Assembly: GCA_031772625.1 (NCBI GenBank)
Contig: CM062815.1
Location: 120,699,977-120,763,976 of the forward strand
Source of the DNA: Pinus tabuliformis
Lineage: Eukaryota; Streptophyta; Pinopsida; Pinales; Pinaceae
DNA: 64,000 bases
Direction: 5' to 3'
Shown here: positions 1 to 10,999 of the stretch, piece by piece
Layout of the letters: each line of letters starts with the position of its first letter
How positions within the stretch are numbered: the stretch's first letter is position 1
Made by a program: the position numbers and the translations under genes
Notes under the pieces: model-generated
What the model saw: the letters and a program-made list of their open reading frames with translations, nothing else
Told to the model about the DNA's origin: nothing
Database searches by the model: none

Positions 1-1395
1 AAATGCAGAGTTCTTTGCAAGATGTATGGCACTCTGGCTGTCACTGTATAACCTACCCAACTCCTGCTTCTTACCCAATCCAACCAGAAACCTTTGTAAC
101 CAAATCATTTCTTTACTAGCCTCTCTAGAAGCAACATACTCTGCTTCTGTTGTTGAGAGTGCAACAACACTTTGTAGTTTTGAGACCCAACTGACAGTTG
201 TTCCACCTACAATAAACACATACCCTGTTGTGCTCCTCCCGTTATCTCTATCACCCACCATATCTGCATTAACATATCCCTCTAGAGCAATGTTTGAACC
301 ACCAAATCATAATGCTTGATTTGTGGTACCTCTCAAATACCTGAGAATCCACTTCACCGCCATCCAATGTTATTTTCCTGAATTGTTCATGTACCTGCTT
401 ACAACTCCCACTGCATGTGTAATATCAGGCCTTGTGTAGACCATTTCATACATTAAGCTTCCAACTGCTGATGCATATGGAACTTTAGTCATATGAGCCA
501 TTTCTTCCTGAGTCTTGGGACACTCCTCCTTACTTAATTTGAAATGGTTAGCCAAAGTTATACTAATTGGTTTTTCATTCTGCATATTAATCCTTTTTAA
601 CACCTTTTCTATGTACTCACTTTGAGACAATGTTAATTTGTGATTCTTCCTGTCTCTAGTTATTCTCATACCAAGGATTTGTTTTGCAATACCCAAATCC
701 TTCATTGCAAATGAGTTCGCCAATTTTCTTTTGAGCACATTTATTTCCTGCATGTTAGAACCTGCAACAAGCATTTCATCTACATACAATAAAAATATAA
801 TATAGCTGCCATCATTTTGACTTTTGAGATAAACACAAAGATCAGAGAGACATCTAGTATAACCTTGTTCAGTCATGAACCTGTCAAATTTTAGATACCA
901 CTGCCTTGGAGCATGTTTTCAGCCATACGGGCTCTTCTTCAACCTGCACACTAGTTTCTCCTTCCCTTTTACCTCATATCCTTGTGGCTTCTGCATATAT
1001 ATCTCTTCCTCTAAATCCCCATGGAGAAAGGTTGTCTTTACATCTAACTACTCAAGATGCAAATCTTCAGCTGCCACTAGACTTAAAATAGTTCTGATTG
1101 AAGTCATTTTAACAACAAGAGAAAATATCTCATCAAATTCTATACCCTTTTTTTGTGCAAATACTTTCACCACGAGTCTACCTTTATACCTTTTTCTACC
1201 TCCATCTTCTTCCTTCAACTTGTAAACTAATTTATTCTGCAATGTTGTTTTACCTACAAGAAACCTGACTAAGTCCCAAGTCTGGTTATGTGCTAAGGAT
1301 TCCATCTCTTCTTTCATGGCTTGCTCCCACTTCTTCCTGGTTTCTACCTGCAATGCTTCTTCATAACATTCTGGTTCACCAGAATCAATCAACAA
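1..1395 (-). pseudogene. Copia-A pol, reverse transcriptase and partial RNase H
   Basis: This is the C-terminal half of the copia polyprotein. The RT N-terminal part lies at 1048-1395 (motifs WDLVRFLVGKTT, YKGRLVVKVFAQKKG and FDEIF). The palm and later RT lie at 370-876, and RNase H occupies about 1-310 up to the window edge. RT copies element RNA into DNA in cytoplasmic particles and RNase H removes the template. The active-site motif reads YVDE rather than the copia consensus YVDD, so one catalytic aspartate is lost. The segments are in different frames separated by frameshifts and stops, for example around 877-1047. It is a pseudogene and matches 22100-23520 of the plus-strand copy. Confidence 0.9.
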
Positions 1396-2860
1396 TACAC
1401 AATATAATGAAGGAGAGTATCGTTAAGGGGGTCTACTTATCCTGGTAGATCTTCTAACACCACTTTCAGGTGTTTGAGGTGCTTGTTGCTATTGTTGTCA
1501 TTGTTATGGATGTTGATCATTATGATTTTTAGGCACCATCACTTTTTCTGTGATCTCCTCAAGCAATATGTATTCTCTGTTTTCTTTTCCCTGTTTCTTT
1601 TCCTGCAGCTGATCCTTATACAAAACCTTTTCATTGAATATGGCATCTTTGCTCCTAATGATTTTGTGTTTTTCATAATCATAAAAGTGATAACCAAAAT
1701 CACTAACACCATATCCAATAAAGGTAAATTTATTTGATTTTTCCTCATATTTTGTTCTATTTTATTTATTAATGTGGACAAAGGCTTCACAACCAAAAGT
1801 ATTTAAAAAAGAGTAGTTTACCTTTTTACCTATCCATGCCCCCTCTGGAATACCACCATCCAAGAAACTTGATGGCCCTCTGTTTATTATATAAACAACA
1901 ATATCTACAACATCTACCCAAAATTGTAAAGGCAATCTTGCATGCAATCTCATGCACCTTGCGCGCTCCATGATTATCTTGTTCATCCTTTATGACACAC
2001 CATTTTCTTGTGGTGTTCCTTGAACTATCTTCTCTCTGTGAATTCCATTCTCTGAATAGTACCTACCAAACTCTTTGTTGCAATATTCACCTCCATTGTC
2101 TGATCTGAGACACTTCAACCTTTTTCTTGTCTCATTTTCAACCAAGGTTTTCCATTTCTTGAAAGTATCAAATACATCAGATTTATTTCAAATACAATAA
2201 ATCCAGGTTTTTCTAGTTGCATCATCAATAAAAGTAACATAATAATGAGAGCCACCAAGAGATGATACCTGAGTAGGTCCCCATACATCTGTATGCACAA
2301 GCTCTAATTTTTCGCTCCTCTTTTCTTTCCCAACTCTGAGGAATCTGACTCCTATTTTCCATAAACACAATTCTCACAGAATTTTAAATCAACATGCTTT
2401 AAACCTGGCAACAAATTTCTTGAGTGAAGAATCTACATCCCCTTCTCACTTATGTGCCTGAGCCTATGATGCCACAATGTCATATCTTCTCTTGTAGAGG
2501 TTAAAGCATTAACAGAATTAGAAATACCATTGCATAAATATAATGTACCAACCTTTTCTCCTTGTTCTATTACCAGGGATCCTTTAATGACCTTCCAGGT
2601 TTTATCTGTGAAAGTAGTTACACTGCCTTCACCTCCCAACTGTTCTATTGAAATAATATTTTTCTTCAGATCTAGAACATGCCTTACCTCCTTCAATAGC
2701 CATTGATTTCCATTCTGTTGTTTGTGAAAACTATACCCATTCCAATGATTTTATAGGGTTTATCATCACCTAATAGAACCTGTCCAAAATATCCTTGAAC
2801 ATGATCATGAAGATGTTTCCTATCAGGTGTGGCATGGAATGAAGCCCCTGAATCTACCAC
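1396..2860 (-). pseudogene. Copia-A pol, protease and integrase
   Basis: On the minus strand a protease motif (VVDSGASFHATP) is seen near 2830-2860. It is followed by the GAG-pre-integrase region at 2433-2696 (LWHHRLRHISEKGM), where the expected glycine of the LGH motif is arginine. The integrase core follows at 2188-2370 (HTDVWGP and YYVTFIDDATRKTW) with its C-terminal part at 1762-1986 (NKIIMERARCMRLHA, GCEAFVHI). Integrase would join element cDNA to the chromosome. The parts lie in several frames with stops between them. The linker 1396-1760 carries the remains of a glutamine-rich stretch that is better preserved in the plus-strand copy at 22010-22070. No function remains. Confidence 0.87.
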
Positions 2861-3712
2861 CTAGGCATCAATAATATTTTCTAAAGAAAGAATCAAAGCA
2901 TATTGCAACGCATCACCTGTCACATTTGCTTCATGATTGTTTTCTTGTTGCACGTCTCCTTCTTTTCCCTTCCGAGACTTGCAGTCTTTCTTCAGGTGTC
3001 CTTTCTTCCCGCATTTCCAGCACACTATCCCCGATCTGGACTTGGATCTGCCTTTCCTTGACTTACTGCGATATCTTGGGCTCTTTCCTCTTTCCATTTT
3101 TCTTCCCCTAGTCTATGTAGTCAAATCATTACCTGATGTCTCATCGGAGCTTTTCCATCACATTTCCTTGCTAAGGATTGCACCGACAACATCATCAAAC
3201 TTTAAAGTACTAGATCCAGAGACAGAGTTACTAATGGCCATAACTAAACCATTCCAACATTTTGGCAATGAGCACAGAAATAAGAGAGCCCTAACTTCAT
3301 CATCAAAAGCTATCCATACAAAAATTAACTGATTGGTAACTGTATTAAATTCATTTAAATGATCAGCAACAGATCCACCTTCTGACATTTTCATATTAAA
3401 TAAACGCTTCATAAGAAATACCTTATTTGAGGTCGAGGGTTTTTCATATAGTTTGGCCAATGTCGACATTAAATCCTATGTTGTCGTTTCCTTTGAAATA
3501 TTAAACACTACCGATGCTGCTAGGCATAACCGTATTGTTCCAAGTGATTTTCTGTCGAGAATATCCCATTCTGTGTCTGTCATACTTGTCAGCTTCTTTG
3601 CCTTTCCACTCAATGGTTGGTACAGATCTCTCTGGTACAAATAATCTCCCATCTGCATCTTCCACAGTTGGTAGTTTTGGTCGTTAAATTTTTCGACCCT
3701 AAACCTACCATC
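2861..3712 (-). pseudogene. Copia-A gag with CCHC zinc knuckle
   Basis: This is a copia Gag, the structural protein of the particle. Three open pieces align with the plus-strand copy: 3476-3712 (WKMQMGDYLYQRDLY, RLCLAASVVFNIS), 3158-3469 (LAKLYEKPSTSNKVFLMK, SEGGSVADHLNEF) and 2861-3097, which has the RNA-binding knuckle CWKCGKKGHLKKDC (CX2CX4HX4C) after a basic RSKSRKGRSKSRS stretch. Compared with the other copy, about 30 bases including the start ATG are missing at the 5' end, so the frame begins at GATGG (3708-3712) without a start codon. A stop separates the first two pieces near 3470. Confidence 0.9.
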
Positions 3713-3750
3713 TTCTCTCTTGCGAGTTTATCAGCTAAATAGACCTTCAA

Positions 3751-3761
3751 CTCTGATAACA
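3751..3761 (-). other. Copia-A primer binding site (tRNA-iMet, mutated)
   Basis: Read on the minus strand, TGTTATCAGAG lies two bases after the LTR end. It corresponds to TGGTATCAGAG in the sister copy (19730), which complements the initiator methionine tRNA 3' end used by most plant copia elements. One G to T change is visible. Confidence 0.85.
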
Positions 3762-3763
3762 TT

Positions 3764-4344
3764 TGTTAGAAAATTATATATTACAGAGCAATGAAACACA
3801 TAAAATATTGCAGAAATATAAACACATAAAACACATAAAACAAGAGAGACATAGATATACGTGGTTCACCCAGTTTGGGCTACATCCACGGAGAAATAGC
3901 CAGTCCTTCCTTTTATATTATCCAGCAAACTAAAGAGATACAACCTATAGCGGATCCGCTGTAATTCCCTCTTCACTCTCAATATCCTCTCTCTTCCTCA
4001 CTCAGAATTCAGATCTACATAGAGGCAATACAATTCCATCATATATAGCGAGGGGTTGCCTTCTAGGGCAAAAAACCCTAAACTAAACATAACTTCTACC
4101 ATCATATCTCTACCTAATGAACAACCCAGACTGACTACATATTTACAACAATTTACAAGACAATTTTACATCTGTTTTTAGCTTCGGGGGTGCTACCCCT
4201 GATCCCCCTCGCCAGGGGGGGCTCCCAAAGGTCACAACCCCCCCCCCCCCCTTGGACCCCCCCTGTAGTGAATATTTTACCGAACTGGGGTCCAATGCGA
4301 CGATACCTTTGAATACAGAAGATAATCAGGCTCCACACCCAACA
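3764..4344 (-). repeat. Copia-A 5' LTR (581 bp)
   Basis: On the minus strand the LTR starts TGTTGGGTGTGGAGCCTG and ends ATTTTCTAACA. Both ends match the LTRs at 19107-19727 and 23799-24429, which start TGTTGTGTGTGGAGCATG. It carries the family's GC-rich block (4181-4265). The sequence CTATATATGA on the minus strand, around 4041-4049, is a plausible TATA box where the younger copies have CTTTGTATGA. The partner LTR is outside the window. Confidence 0.88.
4181..4265. repeat. GC-rich G/C-tract block inside Copia-A LTR
   Basis: A stretch dominated by C runs (one of 14 cytosines) and short G runs in an AT-rich window. It is the shortened, decayed equivalent of the blocks at 19181-19297 and 23872-24000. 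Confidence 0.85.
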
Positions 4345-5213
4345 CTTGGTTGCTCTTTCGAAGACTTTGTGCATGAAAACAGGGTGCAATGCACTTAAAA
4401 CTCATAGAAGCTCCCTTACTATTGCTGTGAGAGTGACTGAGATGTTTTGGTCTCTCTCAGGACCACTCTGTGCGAGTGACCAGGGACCGATACATTTAGA
4501 TTTGTCTCTGAAGCCATAATCGCTCCCATAAGCCTCTGTGCCAGCATCTAAGGGTCTATATCACTCTCATAGGCATATGTACCAGTGTCCAAAGACCAGA
4601 ATGCCATGTTATGTGCGAGTGACCGAGATCCAAAAGACCCTAACCCATATCAAACCTTTCGCCTATGATTTCAGATACTTGAGTGAATTCCTTTCGTTGA
4701 ACCTGTGCGAACCAAGACAAAAGAGAAGAGAAAATGTGTCCAAATTATCTTGAGGTCTCTTCTATTTATAGGCTTTCCTAAGGGTTCACTTGGGGTTAAG
4801 GTTGACCCAAGCAATTACTCATGTGGTTAGGGCCGACCCATTCCATAATACATGTATGAACAAAATAATTCATAACTTAACTTATGCTTAACCAAATTGG
4901 GTGATCTTTAGGTTGATTTTGGTCCTCTTGAAAAGTGGAATCCAATGCAATCACTATCTCGGTCATTTGAGCTGTCCAAGGTGGAATTTTACCGTAGTTT
5001 ACAAAATTAACAACTTCTTGGTTTAACAATAGAGGATATGAATGGGAGGAGGAATTAATTCCAAAATATCCTTGATTTGATGTTGTAGCAAAGCTAAGGC
5101 ACTTCTCACTTGTGTGAGTGCATTTGTTCCTTGGTTAGTTAAAATATAAGGCCTCCTCTACCCACATGCAGTTTCCACTCGATGCCAAATGTTAAGTTGG
5201 AAAAGACAGGGGT
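4345..5213. other. Unassigned segment between Copia-A and Gypsy-1
   Basis: I recognise no protein here. The sequence repeats motifs such as GAGTGACCGAGAT and CTCTCATAGGC at 4420-4640. It contains a minus-strand TATA-like box, TATAAATAG, at 4762-4770. It may be part of an older LTR element into which Copia-A and Gypsy-1 inserted, but no partner copy is in the window. A 71-codon open frame at 4538-4753 has no recognisable content. Confidence 0.4.
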
Positions 5214-5218
5214 TGATT
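5214..5218. repeat. Gypsy-1 target site duplication, left
   Basis: TGATT precedes the left LTR and TCATT (11430-11434) follows the right LTR. This is a 5 bp duplication with one mismatch, as expected for a gypsy insertion of some age. Confidence 0.7.
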
Positions 5219-5653
5219 TGTTATGCTCTTGACTTGTGAGAAGATGTCGAAACCAAATATACGAAGAAAGACAACCTAGAACACATAACAAAATAAGAAA
5301 TAACATCATATATTTTATTATTCAAAGATGAGAGCAATGTTCACTTGCCTCTTTGAGGGGGAAACCTCCAATAGAGCAGGGCTCGATTAAAAATTAAGAC
5401 ACGACGCTCCTCAATGGGGAGTCTCTATCCTTTATATAGGATTCATACATGCAATACCATGGGTTAGTACCATGGTTCTCTTAATACCATCTATGTAATA
5501 CCATGGCCCATTTGCAACTAACTATGGTCCCTTTCTTTAAATGCGGGTCAACCACTTACAATTATTAATATGGGCTTTATTGACTCTTTAACTAACTACA
5601 ACTATGACTCGACCCTATTACATATATAAGGGGGTTAGGGTTGGACCTTAACA
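5219..5653 (-). repeat. Gypsy-1 3' LTR (435 bp)
   Basis: It begins TGTTATGCTC and ends TTAACA on the plus strand, with its partner at 11000-11429. On the minus strand it has a clear TATA box (CTATATAAAGG, 5431-5442). A short repeated motif, TA(A/G)TACCATGG, recurs at about 15 bp steps at 5453-5511. Confidence 0.93.
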
Positions 5654-5666
5654 TGCCCTCCCCCAT
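5654..5666 (-). other. Gypsy-1 polypurine tract
   Basis: Read on the minus strand, ATGGGGGAGGGCA lies directly before the 3' LTR, the expected site for plus-strand DNA priming. Confidence 0.75.
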
Positions 5667-5669
5667 AAA

Positions 5670-7180
5670 AATAGCCTTGTCCTCAAGGCTGAAGCTGCGG
5701 AAACTGCTGAAGGCTAGTGACTGGTTCCTAGGTCACATCTTCTGGAGAGGTGTCTTTCCACTTGACAAGGACTTCCTTGATCGTGCGGCCACGCAGATGT
5801 CATTCTCGCTGGTCAAGGACCTGTTCCGGTTGGAGCGAGATTGAACCTTCTTCATCCAATTCAGGTAGACTGATTTGAATTCTGCAATTGTTCCCCACCA
5901 CTTTCTTAAGGCATGATACATGGAAAATGGGATGGATTTTTGCAGTGTGTGGCAAGGCTAGCTTGTAGGTTACTTCACCAATGTGTTGAAGTATTTGATA
6001 AGGTTCGTAGAATTTTGGAGATAATTTCTGACAACCCTTGTATTTGAGTGATGTTTGCTTGTATGGTTGCAGCCACAAGAATACTTGATCCCCTTCTTGA
6101 AATGTGCGCTCCGAACGATATTGGTTTACCTGTTGCTTCATGTGATTTTGATCTTGATGGAGATTATCTTTGAGAGGTGCTAGCATGGTTGCACAGTTTT
6201 GTAGGAGCTGATCCACTACTTGCAACTTAGAGCATCTAGGGATATAAGAAGTAGGTGAAGGGGCGAGTTGACCATAAACTGCTTCATATGGAGTCATCTT
6301 GATGGCGACATGATAGTTAGTATTATACCACCATTCAGCTAAAGGTAACCACTATACCCATTGATGTTTCTTTTCTGAAGTGAAGCACCTGAGGTAGTTC
6401 TCTAGACATTTGTTGATGGCTTCAATTTGACCATCAGTTTGGGGATGATAGGAAGTACTTAGTTGTAGTTGGGTGCCTTGTAGCTTGAAAATTTCCTACC
6501 AAAAGTTACTGGTGAAGATAGGGTCACGATCATACACAATAGAAGTGGGCATGCCATGCAATTTGAAGATCTAGTCCATGAAAGATTGAGCAACGAAAGT
6601 GGGTGTAAAAAGTGGGGTAGGGCACAAAAATGAGCATACTTAGAAAGCCTGTCCACAACCACCATGATGATTGACTTGTTGCCTGACTTTAGAAGACCAG
6701 TAATGAAATCCATAAAAACATCCATCCAGATTGAGGCAACGATGGGCAATTGTTGTAAAGTGCCTGGGGACTTGACTGTTTCTCCTTTGTGGCGCTATCA
6801 CACATCACATTCAGCTACAAAAGTAAGACTGTTAATTTTCATGCCTATCCAAAAGAAGGAATGACGAGTGCGAGCATAAGTCTTCTAAAATCCTGCATGG
6901 TCTACAGTGGGAGATGAGTGCAACTCTGCCAAAATGCGCATTTTGAGGGTGGATGTTGGTGATAACACTACTCGGTCCTTGTAGCGAAGAATCTCATCCT
7001 TCCAAGAGTAGCGCGTTGTGGAATTAGGATATGCTTGCAATTTTTTAATGATTTGGGAGAGTGAAGGATGTGAAAACCATTCCTTGCGAGCTTCTTCAAT
7101 CCAATCTGGAATGGGTAGAGAGATTGCTAGCAGGGGCATTGTCCTCCTCAAATTGGCATGATAAAGCATCCACTACGACA
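5670..7180 (-). pseudogene. Gypsy-1 integrase with C-terminal chromodomain
   Basis: The integrase N-terminal region is at 6885-7169 (RRTMPLLAISLPIPDW, RILAELHSSPTVDHAG). The core is at 6459-6749 (MDVFMDFITGLLKSGN, MVVVDRLSKYAHF) with the first catalytic aspartate in MDFI. The C-terminal part is at 5800-6297 (MTPYEAVYG, FQEGDQVFLWLQPYKQ, KIHPIFHVSCLKK). After it a chromodomain can be read near 5690-5790 (RTIKEVLVKWKDTSPEDVT), which in this group binds histone marks and guides insertion. A stop replaces the tryptophan after DVT. The core and the N-terminal part are separated by stops and frameshifts, so no active enzyme is encoded. Confidence 0.88.
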
Positions 7181-8400
7181 TTTTCGCACCCTTTCTTGTA
7201 AATTATCTCATAATCATATCCTAGCATTTTGGCTAGCCATTTATTTTGTTGTGGCGAGGATAGTCGTTGCTCCAAAAAAATTTAAGGCTTTGATGGTCTG
7301 TGCGGATTTGGAAACGCCGCCCAATAAGTATGGTTGTTAGGTATCCACTGCATGTAAGATGGCCATCATCTCCTTCTCATAGGTAGATTGTCCCAGATGT
7401 TTCCCACTTAGTTGTTGGCTGGTGAAGGCCAAGGGTCGACCTTCCTACAATAAGAAAACCCAAATACCTGTACCTGAAGCATCACATTCAATCACAAAAT
7501 ATTTGGTGAAGTCAAGTAGTGCCAATACGGGAGTGGAACACATGGCTTGTTTGAGAGCTATAAACACCTGTTGTGCTTCATCAGTCCAGAGGAATGAATT
7601 TTTCTTGAGAAGGTGAGTGAGGGTTCTAGCAATGAAACCATAATTGAGGAAAAATTTGTGATAGTAGTCGGTGAGACCTAAGAATCCTCTCAAACTCTTC
7701 AACTTCTTTGGTTGGGGCCAATCTTGCATTGCCTGGAGCTTTTTGGGATCCACCATGACACCTTCATGCCCCACAATGTGGCCCAAATACTTGACTTCTT
7801 TCATGCCAAAAGAGAACTTGGACAATTTGACAAATAATTTATGCTTCCAGAGTAGTTGCAAGAGCAGGTCTACATGTTGAAGGTGTTTTTCTCAGGTGAG
7901 ATTGTAGATGAGAATGTCATCAAAGAAAACAAGGAAAATTTTTCTGAGATATGGTTTGAGCAGGTGATTCATGAGGTTCTAAAAAGTGGATGGGGAATTA
8001 CAGAGACCAAATGGCATGACCAGGAATTCATAATGGCCTTCATGAGTTTGGAAAGCAGTCTTCGGAATGTCTACTTCTTTCATGCGTATTTGGTGATAGC
8101 CTGAGTGAATATCTAGCTTAGTAAAGAATTGAGCCCCATTTAGTTCATCTAGCAAACAACAACCGCTATGGGGAATTTATCTTTGATCGTCAGCTTGTTG
8201 AAGGGCCTGAAGTCTGGAAACATGCACCATTCCCCATTTTTCTTGAGCACCATGACCATAGGCGATGAATAAGGATTGATGCTAGGATGAATGACATCGG
8301 CTTCCAGGAGTTCGTTGATGATTTTTTCAATTTCGTTCTTTTGGGCGAAAGGGTATCTACATGGGCACACATTCGGTGGTTGTGTCGCTAGGACCAAAGT
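7181..8400 (-). pseudogene. Gypsy-1 reverse transcriptase and RNase H
   Basis: RT starts at 8149-8397 ([32 protein letters not shown]). The catalytic FFDDILIY is readable around 7905-7930, followed by a stop. Thumb and connection are at 7445-7861 (KYLGHIVGHEGVMVDPKK, LRGFLGLTDYYHKFF). RNase H begins with VIECDASGTGIWVFLL and continues through stops into 7200-7440 (FTSQQLSGKHLGQSTYEKE), ending near FEEDNAP where integrase begins. Stops and frameshifts interrupt it, though the catalytic aspartates of RT and the first of RNase H persist. Confidence 0.9.
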
Positions 8401-8781
8401 AATGCTATGATCATGTTCCCCTCTAGAGGGTGGAAGCTCATGAGTTTTGTCAAAGACCTGTGGATGATTGTTTAAGACCTATTGCATCTCAGGATGAATA
8501 TGAACAGTAGTGGGCTCGAAGGCCTGGATGGCATTAAATTGGGTGATAAATCCATGGTGGACCTTTTTCAACAACTTTTCCATCTGATGCAAGCTGATGA
8601 TAGAAGGAGTACCTGCCTGGAGTCCGCAGAGGGTATGCGTGTGGTCATTCTACTTAAAGCTCATATATAACTCTTGGAAATCCATTGTGATTGGGTCGAG
8701 TGTGCGGAGCCATTCAGCACCCAAGACAATGTCATACCCACCCATGTTGATGGCAAACATGTGGGTCTTTAGGTGGTAATA

Positions 8782-9009
8782 TCACATCTGAAGTTTGATA
8801 TTCTCACAGTGGCCTTCACATTTCATTGTCCCCCCATCAGCAATCTGGACCTGGAAATTAGAGACTCCTCTGACAAAACAATGCACAGCTTCTGCGACTC
8901 TCTGATGGATAAAGTTATGCGTGTTGCCACTATAAATCAATACTACTACAGCGCGATGTTTAATAAAACCTCTGATTTTGAGAGTTTGGGGAGAAGAAAT
9001 GCCTACCAA
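8782..9009 (-). pseudogene. Gypsy-1 aspartic protease, catalytic residue lost
   Basis: A retropepsin-like domain is recognisable by VLIYSGNTHNFIHQRVAE and IADGGTMKCEGHCENI. It would cut the Gag-Pol polyprotein. The family motif is D(S/T)G, but here it reads YSG, so the catalytic aspartate is replaced by tyrosine. It sits between the gag zinc knuckle (9163-9204) and RT, the usual gypsy position. The stretch 8401-8781 is the protease-RT linker and has no intact frame. Confidence 0.85.
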
Positions 9010-9059
9010 AGCATGGAGTGAGATAATTGGTTCTTCTAGTGTGGTTGGGAGCTTATTGT

Positions 9060-9995
9060 CCTGCTAGTTGTACTCATCTTCCTCCTCTGGTCCCTTAAAG
9101 GATGGGGCTTCCTTAGAAGAATTGTGATCAGTAGCATAAATTTGAAATAATTTGGGTTCCTTACATTTATGCCCTGGGGAGTATTTGTCATTACAATAGT
9201 AACACAATCCTTGCTTTCTTCTTTCAGCCATTTCTGTGAGGGATACCTTTTGAACCTTAAGTGCTTGGGTAGCGCCCTGAGTCTGGGTGGGGCATCCCTT
9301 GGTTATGAAATTTGGATGAGGTGACTAGGCTGCTAAAGCACGTTCCACTTTGATGGCCTTTTTGCAAGCTTCCATCCATGTGGCTGGGTGGAGCATCCAG
9401 ACATGGGCTTGGATGGCATCTTTGAGACCACTTATAAAACATTCCAAGTAGAATTCATCTCCCAAATCTGTTGTGTGGAAGGCCAACTTCTCAAAGTTTG
9501 TAATATAGTTGTTTCTTGTGCCTTTCTGTCTGAGCTTAGTAAGACGACCCAAAAATAAGATTCACGGTCAAAGCAATCAAAAATGGATTTTACGGACACC
9601 TGCCAAGTAACTGCCCTTGGATAGAATTTATAATGCCATTGCCACCATTGCCATATTTCTTGGTCCAAGTAAAGGCCTCCCACACGTAGTTTAGTGTCAT
9701 CATCTACAATGTGATTTAGGGTGAAATATTGTTCCATTTGTGCTACCCATATTGACGGATTAGTGCCATCAAATTTGTACATGTCCAGCTTGGGAGGTCG
9801 AGGGTGGGAATGTTGGTGATTTCCATGGAAGTGAAGATGATGGCTAGATTCTCCTTCATGGTCTTCTTCATTAAAAGCATATGCCTCTGATCGTAACACC
9901 AACTTTCCCTTTGTGACGGTGTCTTGTAATGTCTGGATCTGATTCGTTAACGCCTCCAACTGTTTTTCAATGGTTTCCATCTTCTCATTGGCCAT
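9060..9995 (-). pseudogene. Gypsy-1 gag
   Basis: The likely start is the ATG at 9993-9995 (MANEKMETIEKQ), followed by a coiled-coil-like stretch (IEKQLEALTNQIQTLQDTV) and a histidine-rich segment. The capsid-type Retrotrans_gag region follows: PPKLDMYKFDGTNPSIWV, then LDQEIWQWWQWHYKF. Near 9552 the frame shifts, and gag continues at 9325-9552 (GTRNNYITNFEKLAFHT, YLECFISGLKD). A CCHC knuckle follows at 9163-9204. Open frame extends upstream to 10118, but the MANEK start fits related gag proteins better. Dead by frameshift and downstream stops. Confidence 0.88.
9163..9204 (-). other. Gypsy-1 Gag zinc knuckle
   Basis: CYYCNDKYSPGHKC is encoded here. This CX2C...HX2-4C form with KYSPGHKC is typical of plant chromovirus Gag and binds the packaged RNA. 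Confidence 0.88.
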
Positions 9996-10985
9996 AGCTT
10001 GAGCTCTAGTTTCTAACGTACATAGATCCCGGTCACTTGTCGTCACTGTGAAAAAATTTGGGACCACCCGAAAATTGAAGCTGAAAAGTGAATGGTACCA
10101 CCGTGCTAAGCTCATCATCTTGATTCTTATGGGCTAAGTTTCTTATAAGTGTCCCGACAGGCCTTCGAACAGAGTTTTACTCCCTACTTATCAATACTGC
10201 AGTAGCCAACTTCCAGAAAATTTAATCCTGACCAATGTCCTGCGAGAATCACCCTAGGGTATAGGAGCCACAAGCCTCCTGCACAAATGGTCAGATCTGT
10301 TTGCGAAACCCTCAACTGCTAAATATGAGTTGGACTGCAGCAACGACCGAACCCCAACTACTAGATCTGAATGGTATTGTGGCAGTAGACCCTGAACTGG
10401 TGGCTCTGATTGTTGTAGTAGCAACAAAACCCCAACTGCTAGATCTAATCTGGAAAAGAAGATGATGAGTGATCTTCAGAGAGGGTACTATGGTCTCAAG
10501 GAGTGTCAGGTGCTACAGATTGCAATATGCATAAGGGTCCAATAGTAGTACTCGACCCAATATTTCAGGGCACTAACTAAGGAGGATCAACTATACCCTT
10601 AGTCGTACTACCTGACTACCCTATTGTATGCGCGAGTAATCTCCTCGAGTGTTGTTCTTGGTGTACTGTAGTAGCAAGATGACTGACGGTTTATCTATGG
10701 CGAGGTTTTAGGTGAGCCTAGGGATCTTCTGATATACCCAGTGGGTACATGGAAGACAGTTCGTGCATGGTTTTGTCTAATGCGCTACTACTTGAAGGGG
10801 TACCCACAGGGGTTATAATGGAGTCCAACAAGTGTGACCACCTCTTGTATTTCTTGCGTGCATGCCTCCCCAAATCCACAGGTTTATGTGCTCAATGACA
10901 GATCACATGGTTTAAAGACGTCGGAACACGTCTCTAGCCAAAAAAAATTCTGTTAAAAATGGAGATATCACCGGCCATGGAAAGT
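9996..10985 (-). other. Gypsy-1 untranslated leader
   Basis: About 1 kb lies between the PBS and gag with no recognisable protein. It contains an imperfect internal repeat (CCCCAACTACTAGATCTGAAT near 10351 and CCCCAACTGCTAGATCTAAT near 10431). Confidence 0.6.
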
Positions 10986-10997
10986 GCTCTGATACCA
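10986..10997 (-). other. Gypsy-1 primer binding site (tRNA-iMet)
   Basis: TGGTATCAGAGC on the minus strand lies two bases from the LTR end. It is an exact match to the usual initiator methionine tRNA site of plant chromoviruses. Confidence 0.92.
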
Positions 10998-10999
10998 CT

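Larger units (their letters stand above)
1..4344 (-). mobile_element. Copia-A: decayed Tork/Tnt1-like LTR retrotransposon, 3' part outside window
   Basis: A Ty1/copia element reads right to left. In order on the minus strand come the 5' LTR (3764-4344), a degenerate tRNA-iMet primer site, gag with a zinc knuckle, protease, integrase, RT and the start of RNase H, which runs off the window at base 1. This PR-INT-RT-RH order defines copia. The element is the same family as the plus-strand copy at 19107-24429: nearly every protein segment and the LTR ends can be matched between them. Copia-A has many frameshifts and stops and no intact reading frame, so it is much the older copy. Its 3' LTR and right-hand target duplication cannot be seen. 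Confidence 0.93.

Noticed and set aside
2937-3332. Plus-strand frame in Copia-A gag (and 20192-20587 minus in Copia-B)
   Set aside because: The same antisense frame appears opposite gag in both copies because the gag sequence is conserved; gag itself is clearly the coding strand.
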